Source: Glomus cerebriforme (lineage: Eukaryota > Glomeromycota > Glomeromycetes > Glomerales > Glomeraceae). From it: a stretch of DNA of 64,000 bases. Within the stretch, counting starts at the first letter, position 1; every line of letters begins with the position of its first letter. The translations under genes were made by a program, and so were the position numbers. Location of the stretch: the NCBI GenBank assembly GCA_003550305.1, contig QKYT01000490.1:22104-86103 (forward strand), read 5' to 3'. Shown in pieces: positions 36,574 through 51,000 of this stretch. The notes under the pieces were generated by a model. It searched no databases. It had not been told where the DNA came from and saw nothing but the letters and a program-made list of their open reading frames with translations.

Positions 36574-37477
36574 TGATAAGCATTACTAAGCAATTATTGC
36601 AACTGTATTACTAAGCAAAAAAATACAGCGGTATCAGAATAGCCCAAAATCAACCATATGTTGTACGTGATATTTTCCAGAAATAACTTTCATGCTAACT
36701 TTTTCATCATTCAGTCAGCTTTTATTTCTGATTAGATATAAATTATCACATTAGAAAACTTATATCATGAAAAGCTAAAAAAATGAATCGATTAGAAAGA
36801 ATTCTGATATAATTGAGATTCTCGGGCACGTGCTACAAATAATAAATAATTTTTACTATTCAAAATTCCACATAATGTGCTTATAAGTATGATGCGATTT
36901 CGCATGACAATATAATGCTGGTCAAATTTGCATAATACGGGCCAGGGTCAGGGGTGCTTAAGGGTATTATTTTCAAAAAACTTGTCAAGATTATCACATG
37001 ATACGTAATAACTTAAGATAAATAAATTTCTCTTTGTAGTATCTTATTTTAAATCTAAAGTATTATTTTGACTTCAAGAAATAAAAAAAAGTTTCCGATT
37101 TTCAAGATATTGCTATAAACCAATCATTTTTAGTAATAAAGGCAACAAAGGCAGAATACACATTCTTTTTTTTTCAAAATTACTATTACAAATGGTCATT
37201 AATAAGGTCGTTATTTATAATTAGCTACTTTGGAAAGAAAAATAAAGTTACTCGGGTGGTTTGCTTGTGTGATACTGAAAAACTCTGATTTTCCGAAAAT
37301 ACAATTTTCAACCTGGAATTATCAATTCGGAACGGCCTAAAAATATATTATTTTGTAATTCGATTAATTCAAATTATTGATTATTGTTCCTAATCATAAT
37401 CAAGAAATGTTATCAACAAAGTTATAATGAAATAAATTCAATTTCTTACATCAAGATAGATTCTAATATTACTTTTC
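36574..37477. other. Intergenic region
   Basis: About 900 bp between the Fanzor relic and the 3' end of the nucleotidyltransferase gene. It is AT-rich, with one CACGTG at 36827-36832. No gene and no clear outer transposon end could be recognised. Confidence 0.5.
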
Positions 37478-38464
37478 TCAGTTTCTGTACAAACCTTTCT
37501 GAATCACAAATTCAACAATAGGTTCAGGACACAATTCTAATAGAGTATTTTGAACTTTATTTTGTTGTTCGTTAGCACTTTCTTCATTCTCTATCCTTAA
37601 TTCATTTCCCACAATTTCTCTAACTCTAGTCGAAGAAATTTTTGCAATTTCATTATCTAATTTTATCCTCACTATTTTCTCTCCCTCTCCTCCCGCAATC
37701 TCTCTAATAATTTTACTCTGATAGAATCGTTCTTCGGATTCTTCTCCATCGTAACCTTCCCTATTTGCACAAATAATGTTGCTTGTTTCAAAAAATGAAA
37801 TTATTTCCTCCCGCATATTCGTATAATATTGTGGATTAAATAGTCGGATTACTGTATCATAACCCATAATAAAGTATAGTGAAAATTGTTGAGATGCGTT
37901 ATCTGAGGAACCAAGAGAAAAATTAGATGATGATAGTAACGAAGAAAGAATTCCATGAGCTTTATCTATAAATCGTGGATGTGTTATTACGCCTACCGCT
38001 ACATTCTTAAGAGCTTTATAACGAGTATCGGAAGATACGGTTGATTGAACATATGAAGCTAAAGTTTCCATCATCAATAATCTATCTACGTGACTAGCAT
38101 CAGATGATGATAAGATTTTATCCGCATTCCTGGTTGCATAAAGTAATAAACATGCATCAAAGAATTCGAGTTGCTGCTCTTTTATTTGCTGTTGCTTTTC
38201 TGGTTTCTGTACTACTCTAGGTTTACTATTTTGGAAGAATATATTAGTAATAGAACGCACAATTAAATGCAAATGAGCTTTTGTAGGTGGATTAAAAGAA
38301 GAATCTAAAATAGCAATACGTGTTAGTTTTTTGTGTTCTGGGTTTGAAGAAGAAATAGGCCAAGTTGGAGACGACTTATACGTTATTTTAAATAAAGGTT
38401 GTGAGGGATTTAAATTAAATTCAGTTTGTAATGCTGAAAGGTGTTCTTCTATGCGAGTGCACAT
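37478..38464 (-). CDS. NMNAT/POF1-family nucleotidyltransferase
   Basis: A single-exon protein of 328 residues with the nucleotidylyltransferase fold. ILDSSFNPPTKAHLHL (residues 52-67) corresponds to the (H/T)xGH-type ATP-binding loop, in the variant form TKAH. KISSTRVREIVGNE (about 275-288) corresponds to the ISSTxxR motif near the C-terminus. YFIMGYDTVIRLFNPQYY carries the mid-domain substrate-binding segment. This pattern fits the fungal POF1 branch of nicotinamide-mononucleotide adenylyltransferases, which make NAD+ from NMN and ATP. Yeast Pof1 is 258 residues, so this protein is longer at the N-terminus and in charged loops. The gene is divergent from the giant RNF213 homologue, with 582 bp between them. 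The catalytic class is well supported; NMN as the actual substrate is inferred. Confidence 0.75.
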   Translation of the reverse strand: MCTRIEEHLSALQTEFNLNPSQPLFKITYKSSPTWPISSSNPEHKKLTRIAILDSSFNPPTKAHLHLIVRSITNIFFQNSKPRVVQKPEKQQQIKEQQLEFFDACLLLYATRNADKILSSSDASHVDRLLMMETLASYVQSTVSSDTRYKALKNVAVGVITHPRFIDKAHGILSSLLSSSNFSLGSSDNASQQFSLYFIMGYDTVIRLFNPQYYTNMREEIISFFETSNIICANREGYDGEESEERFYQSKIIREIAGGEGEKIVRIKLDNEIAKISSTRVREIVGNELRIENEESANEQQNKVQNTLLELCPEPIVEFVIQKGLYRN

Positions 38465-39046
38465 TTTTTTCTGAAGGTAGTTTTTTTTTGCACTATAATT
38501 TATTGTGCATGATTTTAGCCGAAAGTTACGTTACACAACATAATGTTGTCTATTCGGAAAATTAAGATAAAAAAGTAAAGGTAATGCTGGTCAACTTTGT
38601 CAAATTGGTAATCATAACTTCCTTATCCGCAGTGAAACCGCAGTGAAAATTTTTGCAAACCGGATGTAATAATCCGATACAATGATGACAGATAGCATTT
38701 GTTTTGAATACGTAACCTTATTTTAGAAATTCCCAAACCCAAATAAAACCACAAAGCTTTCATTCTATCCATTTCAGGGTAGATAAAGGGGAAAATGGTA
38801 AATTTTTTTGGGATTTCAATTTCCGCAGTACTTGAATGGTTTTTTTGTTATATAACTTAATTTGGCTAATTTTTTTTTTTTCATCGGATTATCTATCCTT
38901 CATTTTTCGAATTTTTTTCTTATGTTCGTAAATACAAAATTAAATTCAAAGAATAAATAAATATTTTAGATCTTTTAAGTTTCAATTTAAAATTGAAACA
39001 AAAAAAATTTAATATTAATTGTTAATATTTATAATTTTTATGAAAT
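38465..39046. promoter_or_regulatory. Divergent promoter region NMNAT-like / RNF213 homologue
   Basis: 582-bp region between divergent start codons. It is AT-rich with T runs (38870-38880). The start of the RNF213 homologue was taken as the first ATG of the open frame at 39047. No specific regulatory site can be supported. Confidence 0.4.
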
Positions 39047-42000
39047 ATGTCCTCCGAAACTCGAAAAAGTACCTTAGATAATCCAGTCACAAGTGACGAA
39101 GGAAATGTAGTTAATTCGGAGCAAACTATCATAGAATCTTTGCCTGGACCTTCTTCTGTTCAAGGCACCAGAAATAACGATGATGATTTAATGGAAACAA
39201 GTCAAAATCAGGATTCCCAACAACAATCTGAATCGACTAATCCAATTTTCAAAGGATTGAAAACGATTTTTGGCAAAGAAACTGAGGATGCTTCTAATTC
39301 TTCCAATATGCAAAGTTTTAAAGTTACTTTTCATGTTCATTTGCCTTCATTTGATTACATTGAAGGTTATCCGATTATTGTTGGTAATATTGAAGAATTA
39401 GGAAATTGGGAGGAACCAATTGTTAAATTAAAGCAACCCCGAAATAGTGAATATATGTTCAACTCGAGTTATTGGTATTCGGATCCAATTTCTATACCGA
39501 TTAATAAAATTGATAAAGTCGAGTACAGGTATGCGTTTTTTCAAAAGAAGAAGAATAAAGATTCAAAAGAAGGGGATCTTTATGTTGAAGATGGGCAACG
39601 ACGACATTTGACCACGAGAATTGGATCTCAATTTGACATTGCGGCAAGATTTTTAGTTAAGAATCGACAATGTGAGCTTCGATCAATTAGAGAATTCATG
39701 TTTCTTGATATCATTTATGACAGTATAGACTCAAATAATCTTGTGGAAAAGATTGTAGAGTTTCAAGAACTTCTAGAACGTTTTGGTGAAATGACCTTAA
39801 AATCTTCAAATTATGATTTTATTGGATACAATATTCAAAGAACAAGAAAAAGAGAATATGAAAAACGAATTTTCTTATGTATCCTTTTAGGATATTTTAT
39901 TAATTGGAGACAGCAAAAATCTCTTGGTCGATTTGTCTTACCAACCAACTTCCCTGTAGCTCAAATTATCGATACTTTAGGGGATTATCAACCTGGTACC
40001 TTACCTGAAGAATGTCAAACAGCATTAAACATTACGATGACAGCTGTAATTTGTTTAAATATGGCCAATAGAGCTTTTGATTGGTTAAGGCTATTCGAGG
40101 TTGCGAGTATTATCGATCCAAACTTCGCCTTCATTGAAGCGATTCAAGACCTTCAATACAATAATGAGCGTATGAGTAATTTTTTAAATGAATATATGAA
40201 ATTCGCCAAACCTGTTGTAGATAAAATTAAAGACGTGGAAACTTATTCTAATATCGGGATGGTAATTATTATTATTATTTGTTAAAAAAATTTTATTATG
40301 TTATTTTATTTTAAATTAAATTATTTTATCTTTTTTTTCTTAGTGGTTATTTTCCAATTGCAGATCCCTCGAAGCTCTTTTCTTTATTTGGATCAACGTA
40401 ATCGAACACACGAAAAATCGGGATATACAACTTCTTAAACACCTTCTTCCTCGTGTTGAACATCTTATTTCTTCATCTCATGCAATAGCTTTGACAAAGC
40501 AATTTTCACAAATTCCTGCTGAACTTCATGCAGAAGTTGCTGGAATATTCAGAATACAAGCTTTAACATTACTTAAACACCGTGGCATCGAATGGAACAA
40601 AAGCAATTCAGAAGGAATTCTTAACATTCTCCAAGATCCTGAATTTAAATGGTCTGAAGAGAACTTCTTAGAAGCAATGTATTATATTTCTGAATCGTCA
40701 AAATCTAATTTACTTTTAATTTTTCCAAACCTATTGGAATATTGGTTTAAAAATTTTAAACCATATTTCGATCCTGAAATTTGTAAAATTTGGTATCATC
40801 ATTTAATTGATATTAGTGGAACTGAATCATATAATGCTATCGATTCAGATTTCATTTTTGAAATTTATGAAAATTTATCATTCATCTTTCCAATAGTTGG
40901 AAATCATGGTGAAATTTTTGCAGAATTATTAGATGTTGCAGCTAATCGTGTCAAAGATTGCGCTATATCTAATATTTTGACTATCACGTCAAAAATTGTG
41001 GGGTTGCGAAAAGAAATTTATGATTCATATGGAGAAATGGTTAAGGCAATGTTAAAGAAATCCATAAATAAAATCGATAATAACGTGATAAAAATTTTAT
41101 TGCAAGTTTGTGATTGTAAAAGCGAAGTTTTACATATACAAAATGAGTAAGTATAAACCTCTTTTTTTTAAACTCAAGTTAAATACCTTTATGATAATAA
41201 TTATTGTTTTTTGTTATTAACTAGATTAAGTGAAAATATCGTATATCATGTGATGACGTGTTTATTAGCTAAAGATACAAATATTAAGAATAATACAAAT
41301 TCAGCCGCAATTTTAAATTTACTTAAAACTTATCGATTTTGGAGTTTAATATTCAACGCGACCGGCCGTGTCGAACATTTACACTCACATCCTTATGTTG
41401 AACATGTTCAGGAATTAATCTCTAAATTCGCTGATGATATAATTGAAGAAACCATAACGATTCGATCCTTACAAGAAATATTTGAATATGAAGATATTTT
41501 ACTTGACCTTTTTAATTTTTCAGATAAGAAAGAGGAAATTAATATTGATAAGATGAAAAAACTTCGAAAAAATTGCCAAAATTATATGTTAAAAATGGAG
41601 CAACTTAGAACATATTATGATAATTTTTGTCCAATTGAAAAAGTTAAGGACGTTCAAAAATTTATTGATGATATCAATTATCGGAATAGTAATTTAGAGA
41701 ATCTCATGCTTAAAGATGCTTTGGGTACTAATCATTGGAGTTTTCATCAGAAAAATGTACATTGCGCTATACGAGTACATAGAATAGCGAAATCACACAC
41801 ATTCCGTAATATTTTCGATGATATTATGAAAGTAGAAGAAGTTGATTTAACTGTTGAGAATATAGCTCAAATTATAATGCCATCTGTATTTGAAAAGTAC
41901 GATCAATTATGTCAACAATATAAAGAATGGGAAAAACTTAAATGTTCAAAAGGAAGTGTTCTTTGGAAAAATGTAACGGATATTAAAAAAGAATTAGATT

Positions 42001-45000
42001 TGATGAAAGATAATATGCAATTGGAAGATAGTGAAAAATTAATTCAGACACTTACGCAACTTTCATTAGTCCCCACTCAAGTTGAAAGACTTCAACAATT
42101 ATCTACAGTTGCAGTTATGTTTAAAGTAGCTCATACTAAAGAAGATTGGCTTGAAAGATTACTAGTAGTCCTTCGTGATGATTACCTTTGGTTAGGGAAA
42201 TTAATAAATTTCTTTGACATATTTAATCATCATCTTGGATTAATTAATGATGATTGTTGGGACTTAATTAAAGAACTTTCGCAAGCTGGTGATTTTATTG
42301 TTTTTCTTCATAAAATTGCCGAGCATGATATTAAAAATTTAATTAATGGAGTGGATGAATCTTCTGATGAACGTCTCATACAAGAAGATACAGTTTCTTC
42401 TCTCATTCAAGTCAAACAATTCTTGCTTCCATTATTAAAGACAGCAGAAAAATTATCACTTGAAGGATTTTTGGATGAAATTAGAGCTGTAACTCAACAG
42501 AATGCAAAGCTAGGAAATAAAGTGGCACTTTGCAATAATAATAATATGGCATTACAAAACCTGTATAATAGTATTTCAAATAAAGGTGAAGTTACACGAG
42601 AAAAGATTAGTAGTGCAGTTAAGAGAGGAACTTATACTTTTGAACGTGATAATAAGGGAGATACATGCAAAGTTACTTTATCTTACCCTACGGTTAAAGG
42701 AGCTAAACAACCCATTTATACCTTAACTGATTTACATGACTTGCGTGGACGTGCGTTATTGATATCAAAACCTTCAGCATCTGTTGATATTGTAGCTAAT
42801 CAAGCTCCTGGAGTCGAAGGAGAGGTTTCCAAACCTATTATGGATGAATTTGTTAAGCAAGTAGATATGGCACAAGAAATCATCAATCTTTCTACAAAGC
42901 TCATTCAAACAGGCCATTTTAGTTATCGTACATTTAAACGAGAAATTAAAGGTACAGAGAATATGCAACATGCAGTTATTGAATTAAAGACGCACTTAAA
43001 AGAATGGTAATTATTTATACAATATTTTACAATTTTATATATGTTATTTATAAAATTTTTTAATCATTCCTCCCTTTTTTTTCAAAAAAAAAAAAAANAG
43101 GGAAGAAATTGTGAACAAAGCACAAGAAGAATATTACTATCTAACCTTCTTTCCAGCTCGGCATATTTTGACATTCCTTGATTATTTCAGTGTTAGTAAC
43201 AATGCGAATGAAAATATTGAAAATATTGAAAAATATGATGATGTCGAGAAACGTGAAGGTATGGAAGATACCGAAGAACGGGAAGATATGGAAGATACCG
43301 AAGAACATGAAGATATGGAAGATATCGAAGAACGGGAAGATATGGAAGATATCGAAGAATATAAAAATATTGAAGAACGTGGAGATACTGAAGAACATGA
43401 AAAGATGGAAGATATCAAGGAAAGTGAAGATACTGAAGAACGTGAAGATATGGAAGATATCAAAGAATGTGAAATTATTGAAGAACTTGACAATATTGAA
43501 GAACATGATGATACTGAAGAATGTGAAAAACTGATCCGATTTGTCAACAGTAAAGCTAAATTACCTCCAAAAGACAAAATCACTATTAATTTAGGAAAGA
43601 ATTATTATCAAATTCTTGGAGAAATCGGGACAACATTACAAGAAATATTCGGGTCAATTCCCAAAGAAAAACGTCAGGTTGAAAATGTTAAAGAGCATGT
43701 AGTTACAGATGTAGTTTACCCTGGGAAATTATTCGTTGCCGCTTGTGATGACAAACTCCTTGTTCCAAATATTATAATGTCATTATATGTTAATCATGGA
43801 TATTACCCTTTACCATGGCAGATATTAATATGCACAACTTCTACGACTATGGAAGAACTCGCAATTTTTGTTAAAAGGTGTTTCTTTGCAAACAAGAACG
43901 GATACGAAGGAACTTTGTTTTGTCTTGCTAATTTGGAATTATTAGATTTTGAATTACAATATAATTTAGTAAATCTCATTAGATCCATGCGTGAAAATCA
44001 TAATAATTTTCGATTAGCATTAATTTGCTATCGCGAGCAAGGATTACATCATCATATTTTGGATCAATTTTCACAAGATGTTCATGCGACAAATGGTTTA
44101 AGCGCAGAAGCAATGAAAATTCTTTATCATGAATTATATCCAAATACTATGAGCGTTTCTTCAGAATTATCTGGTCAGGGTAAAAGTGAATGGATTAGAA
44201 ATTCTAGTTATTCAAAAAAATTGGTACCAAAAAGTTTTCTTATTAGTGATGAAGCTGATTTCAGAACTCTCGTTCATAGATTTAAAGGATTTAAGATACG
44301 ACAATTTGAGAGCGTACATTTTAATATTGTGTCAGCTGATAATCCTATAGATGTTAATATGTTTTTATTCGAACTTTTAACTTTAGGAATTGTATTTTGT
44401 AATATGGACGTTGCATTTCTTCCAGACACACTCGTATATATTGAAATAGCTTCTACCATGGATCAACATTTGTTTAAATCTTTGCCGATAGCAGGATATC
44501 TTCAACAAACACATTTAACTTGGAACATAGAAAATTTAGTCGTTTCTCAAGACATTGATAGTCCTATTCAAGTAGTTTGTCATTATTTGAAAGAACTTGG
44601 TAATGAAGAGTCAATAAATGAAAATGACATTTGTTTCACAGATTTAGAACCATTACCTGCTGATGAATGTAGAGCATTAATTAGACATTATTTATTTAAA
44701 AGAACAAATGATTCAATAGAAGCAAAAGATATTTCATCATTTAGATTTGTTGAAATATTTGTTAATGTACTAGCTGATCAATTAGTTAGATTATCATTAA
44801 GTTCCTTTTTCGAAGTTGAAAATTTAAAACTTATGGTAGAAGAGAAAAATATACGTAGTACACTAGTTAAAACTTTATTAAATGTGTCAAAAGATTTCGC
44901 CACAAAATCCATTGCAACTAAAGCGGCACAAAAAGAAAATGTTTCAAACGCCGATGATGAAAGTGCTATACTTGGAACCATAGTACAATGGGATGACTCT

Positions 45001-48000
45001 AATCATTTGTTGGTATTTTTCTTATCTCAAACGCCAGACTCAATATGTGCTTTATATAGAGATAAAGAAAAAGTACCACAAAATGTAAAAATTTTATTAA
45101 AAAGTCAATATATTGGAGATAAGAGCCTTTGGGATTTGGACGATTATCATACGATGGATTCTAATACTTTGTTATCTACTTTGGAAAATTTGGCAAGAAA
45201 AACCATGTACAAGATTGATTATCCTCAATACGCTCTCTCCGCTGATAATTTAATTAAAATGGCTCTTATCCTTTTAAGAGCTCGTGCTAATATTCCGGTA
45301 ATCGTATGTGGTGAAGCCGGATGTGGAAAAACAAGTTTAATAGGATTTTTAGCCAAAGTTGTTGAAGTAGAATTTCACGCATTGAATCTTCATGCAGGTG
45401 TCACAGAAGATGCTATTTTACATTTCATGAGAGAATCTCAAGAAAAAGCGAAAGAAGGGGAAGTTTGGTTATTCTTTGATGAAATTAATACTTGTAATCA
45501 CATCGGATTACTTGCTGATTTAATCGCCCATAGAATCTTAAACGGAAAACCAATTCATAATAACATACGACTTTTTGCAGCGTGTAATCCATATCGTATC
45601 CGTACAAAAGCGGCAACAACTGCAGGATTATTAAAACCTAAAGATTCGCGTTTTGAAGAAAAAAGTAAACTTGTTTATCAAGTTAAACCGTTACCCGATC
45701 AAATATTAGATTATGTTTGGGATTATGGTGTCCTTAAACCAAAAGAGGAAGAAAAATATATTGAAATTATGGTAACGGAACAACTCAAAGAACTTGGTCA
45801 TAAAGTATTATCAGAATGTTTATTTGCATCCCAAGAATTTATAAGAAACATTGAATCATCTTATAGTGTTAGTTTACGTGATGTTAAACGTGCTATTACA
45901 CTTGTTAAATTCTTTATTAATAGTTTTGAAGATCGACCTCCGATTAAGAGATTCGGAAAAGTTAAAAAATATCCCGAACCTAGTGATATTCCGATTAATG
46001 TACGTTCTTATGTAATTGCATTAGGATTGTGTTATCAATCACGAATATACGAACAACACTTAAGGAAAGAATATAGAAAGAGAATGGGAGAAGTATTTAA
46101 GAAACATCAATTTAACATTAACGATGAAAAATTTAGTGAAATTGTAAGAGAAGAACAAGAGGATTATATTAACAGAATGCAATGTCCACCTAATACAGCA
46201 AAGAACGAAGCTTTATTAGAGAATGTTTTAGTTATGATTGTATGCATTTTAACTAAAATACCTTGTTTCATAATCGGGGCGCCGGGATCCTCGAAATCTT
46301 TAGCTGTGAGACTCATAAGTCAAAATCTTCGAGGATCAGATTCAAATGATGAATATTTTAGAAAATTACCTCAAGTGTATTTGATTCCACATCAAGGTTC
46401 ATCATCTTCTACCTCTGAAGGCATAAACAAAGTCTTTCAAAAAGCAGTTGCGTATCAAGAAACAAGTTCGGAAGAATTTCCCGTTCTCAGTGTTGTATTA
46501 CTTGATGAAGGTAAAGATTTACTGCTTTTTAATTTTCTCTCTCTCTCTTTTTTTACTTTATTTAAAATAATATAATCAAAATTTTATGATTTTTTTAGTG
46601 GGATTGGCCGAAACAAGCCCGTTTAATCCGTTAAAAGTTTTACATTCGTTACTTGAACCAAGTTATCCTGCAACTGGACCAACCGTCTCTTGTATAGCTA
46701 TTTCAAATTGGCGATTAGATAATAGTAAAAGTAGCAGAGCATTATTAGTTCAAAGACCAAAGTTTGAATTAGAAGATTTAACGGATACAGCATCACGATT
46801 ACTCATAAAAAGTGAGAATTCACAGATATCAATCGCGTCATTAAATTTATTAGCACAATCATATTTAAATTATGAACAGAATGGACAAGGAAAATTACAA
46901 AATTTCCATGGATTAAGAGATTATTATTCTTTGGTGAAAAGTTTATCACAATATAGTAGTTTGACACCAGAAAATATACAAATGGCATTAATAAGAAATT
47001 TTGGTGGTGTGGATAATATTAAACAATTAATAGAAAAATATTTTGGACAAGTAATAAGATATTTCAATTCATCAAAAGAATACAATTATAAACATATACC
47101 AATAGGAGATTTAATAAATGCAAATTTAGAAGATAAAGATGCAAGACATTTAATGGTTATAGGTAAAAGTGATAGTATTGTTAATTTATTAAATTATCAA
47201 TTAAGAAAAAAGGATTTAGATCCTGTTATCATACTTGGATCACAATTTCCTGAAGATCAAGATGATTATTCTTACAGTGTTTTAAGTAGAATTATGATGT
47301 GCGTTGAGACTGGCAGACCATTGATTTTGACAGATTTAGAAATTATTTATGGTGGGTTTTATTTAATCTATATACTTATATGTATATATAATTTATATTT
47401 CGTTATTAATTATTATTTATTTATTTAATTTTTTTTTGCCTTCTATAAAAATAGGAAGTTTATATGATTTATGGAATCAAAATTATATTGTCGTTGGTAG
47501 TGAAGATAATCCAAAATTTTATGCCAGGGTAGCACTTGGTGCATACGCAAATCCAATGTTATACGTAGCTCCAACGTTTAGATGTATATTAGTAATGGAT
47601 GAAAGTAAATTAGAAAAAGCTGATCCGCCATTACTTAATAGATTTGAAAAACAAAAAATGAACATGAACGATACGTTAACTCAACAAGAACACGAATTAG
47701 TAGATACGCTTAAAGAGTGGACGAAACTAATCTCTACCATCACAGATAAAAAGAATATGTTAAAAATGGAATTAAAGGGGTTCAAAGAGAAAGATTTATT
47801 TATCGGATTTGATGAAAATGAGACTCTACAAAGTTTAGTTATTGATGTCAAAAAGAGTTTTCCTGAAGCGGAAGAGGATGAGATATTATTTAAATGTAAA
47901 GAGAAATTAATCAAAATTGCATCATCTGATGGTATGATAAGAGCCGAACGATCAAGTTTAAATTTAGATGAAGTTAAAAAATGGAAGAATATTTATTTTA

Positions 48001-51000
48001 ATGAGCAACATCATGATAATTTGGTTGATCATATTCAATATTGTCTTTCTGAAAATGAAGATTATAATGAAGGATTTGAAGGTTTACAAATCATTATTAA
48101 TACCTTCTCAAATATTAATACGGATATTAAATCACGTTTACAAGATGTTACTAGTTGCCAAATAGATAAATTATCAACGTTTAAGACTGAATCACAATTT
48201 CAAAATAGAATCAAATATTTTTGGAACGAATCTCAAGATGATATGTTAATATTACAATGTGATGTTACAACAATTAATGCAGGATGTATCAAATTGGCGA
48301 AATTCTTGATTGAACAATATCGTAACGAGTATTTGCAGAAAAAGAAACTACAATCGCAATTACAAGAGGATGGAGAATCTTGGACTCTAAATCAACCACA
48401 AAAAGATTTTTCTATTAAACATGTTTGTATTATTTTACATATTCATAGAGAACAAGAAAATTCTTTAGCATCATTTAATTTCATGTGTGGATGGGATCAA
48501 GTTACGATAGAAACTTTATTGCCGCAAGAAAAGAAGTTATCATTGCTCTTGAATGATAATTTATCAGATTTAATTTCAACAGTATACCCATTCGAAGAAA
48601 TCTTGAAACAAGAATTACTTTGGTGTTTATTGTGTCTAAAATTTCCTTCCAACCTCAAATCGGTGGAGCACATTAAGATGCTTAACGAAAAAATTTACCA
48701 GAATCCTATCTTGGTTAATTTATTAAAGACTAGAACAGTAGAATGGCTAAAGGAGCATTCTAATAACACCAATTGGCAATATGAAGTTTCATCTAATAAG
48801 AAATTATTATATCCTTATTCTTCTTTTGCCAATGCACTTTTGGCTCATATCAGAAAGGTTATACGTAAGCCTATTGCTAAACTGTTATACGCTCTTGAAA
48901 AATATGCTGCGATTTATACAATCATTTTCTTGTATGAAAAAAGTATTAACGGCAATGATTCTGATAAATTCGGTATGGATATTGATGACACAATTAAGGA
49001 AATTTCAGATGATAGTATAATGAATGACGATGCTATTTTATTGGAATTTTGGAATAAAATGGTCGATGATGATAATGTAATTTCAATAGAAGGATTGAAA
49101 GTTGATCCATCACCGGATAGTTATGTAATGCCGCATGGAGTATATGAATTAGAATTTCCATTTTCATATTATATAATGAAAAAAATCGACGATTCTAGAA
49201 GAGTATATGAAGAAGAATTATTATCATTATATAATAATCAAGATAATATTGACAAAACAACAGGAGAATTACATATTCATGTAGTTGAAGGGTATAATAA
49301 GAAATTTATTAACAATATTGAAAAAAGTCCTATAATTAAAAATTCCCCTATTGCTAATTACCCTGAAAAATACTTCAAGGATTTCATTAATGTTATATTA
49401 TCTGATGAAGTTAGTAGTGGAGAAAAAGATGGAAATTTGGATGAAAAGTTATTGAAATTCATTTTTGAAAGAAGATTAGGAGTTGATAATGTTTTGAATC
49501 CTATCAGATTACATTCGTATTGGTGGAAAAATTCTTCATCTATTCTTGCTGAATTATCTTTAGCTCGAATGAGTCCCAATATTATCGCACAAATTGAAAA
49601 AGAAAATGAACAAAATAAAATATTGTTAGATGTCGAATTTGAGATATATCTTGTTGAGCAAGTAACTAGAAATCTCTTGAATAGAATTATTGATGCAAAA
49701 GAAGGAGAACAAGGATTAAGAAATTTGAGAATAGTTGAGAAATGGCAATATGAAGTAACAAAAGTATTATCATTATGTGAAAAGATCAATGCCTCATTTA
49801 AATTATATTCATTACAATTACTTAGAATATGTAATGATTTATTAATTACAAAATCAATCCCATTAGATGTCATGAAACAAATCATTCAATATGCTCAACA
49901 ACAAAATGTAAATTCTTCTTCCGATGGAACACAAACCGAAATCATTACAGAAGAATTTATTAATATTGTTATGAAGGTTTTAATCAACCTTGAACCTAAT
50001 GAAAAAAATTTAATTCCAAGACGTTTATTTATCTTAAGATGTCTTGATATGATTGCGTTAGAATCACCCGTTAGACTTTATCTATACAAACAGATATTTT
50101 CTTCTTTACCATTTCCACTTATGGGAGCAATTATATTACGTATCTTTAAGACCGAAGAAAAAGAATTTTCAAACTCCATATTACAACTTATTCGACAACC
50201 ACAACAAATCTTGCAAAATTCAAGAAGACTTGCTACCATCAACGAATGTTTTAATATTAATAACTTGAATAATATGATGGCTACATTAATATGTGATACT
50301 TTCCAACAAGGATTTTTTTCAAAGTTAGATTTAATTACTTTAGTTGATGGATTTAATTCAGCAATTAATGCACTATATGGAAATGATATTCAACCCTTAC
50401 AACGTATTGCTTCGATCGCATTTCTCAAAGAATTTACCAACCAATTCTGGAAATATTTGATTAAACGCAATGAAGATTATATTCAACCTATTACACATAA
50501 CTTATTGGTAGCAAAAGAATTTAATGGTAAATTATTAGTAGAACAGTTTAATAGTGCGATGTCAATAGCTCATCCATTAATTACTTCATTCGGTTTATAT
50601 CTCTTAAGAGAATTGCGTATTAATAGAGAATTTTCAAGCGACGAAATAAAAAAATTCTGTGAAGCTCAATCAAAGAATTTGAATTGGTTTGATAATTTTG
50701 ATATAGACGATAAAAATGAAAGTAGATTACCATTTAATCCTTATTGGACAATTCCAGGATATGGAAAATTAGAAATTGCATTCACAGTTTTATATAATAA
50801 TAATAATCGACCACAATTCAACGCGATCTTTCAACAATATAATAATAATAAAGAACTAAATCTATCAGATAAGTTAATTTTATTTGGTATTATGGTAGCT
50901 AAATTACATTGCATTAGAGCTTCAAGAGATTGGAATCAATATGAAAACCAACTTTCGGAATATTTTAAACAACAAATCACTAATTTGAAAACAATTCCAG

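Noticed and set aside
43240..43530. Regularly spaced repeats resembling a CRISPR array
   Set aside because: The units are contiguous 27-mers without unique spacers, they lie in coding sequence, and the organism is a eukaryote.
43141..43583. Long open frames on the minus strand (Ser/Phe-rich) and in another plus frame across the acidic repeat of the RNF213 homologue
   Set aside because: They are produced by the biased tandem repeat, which lacks stops in several frames. Only the acidic frame is continuous with the conserved protein on both sides.
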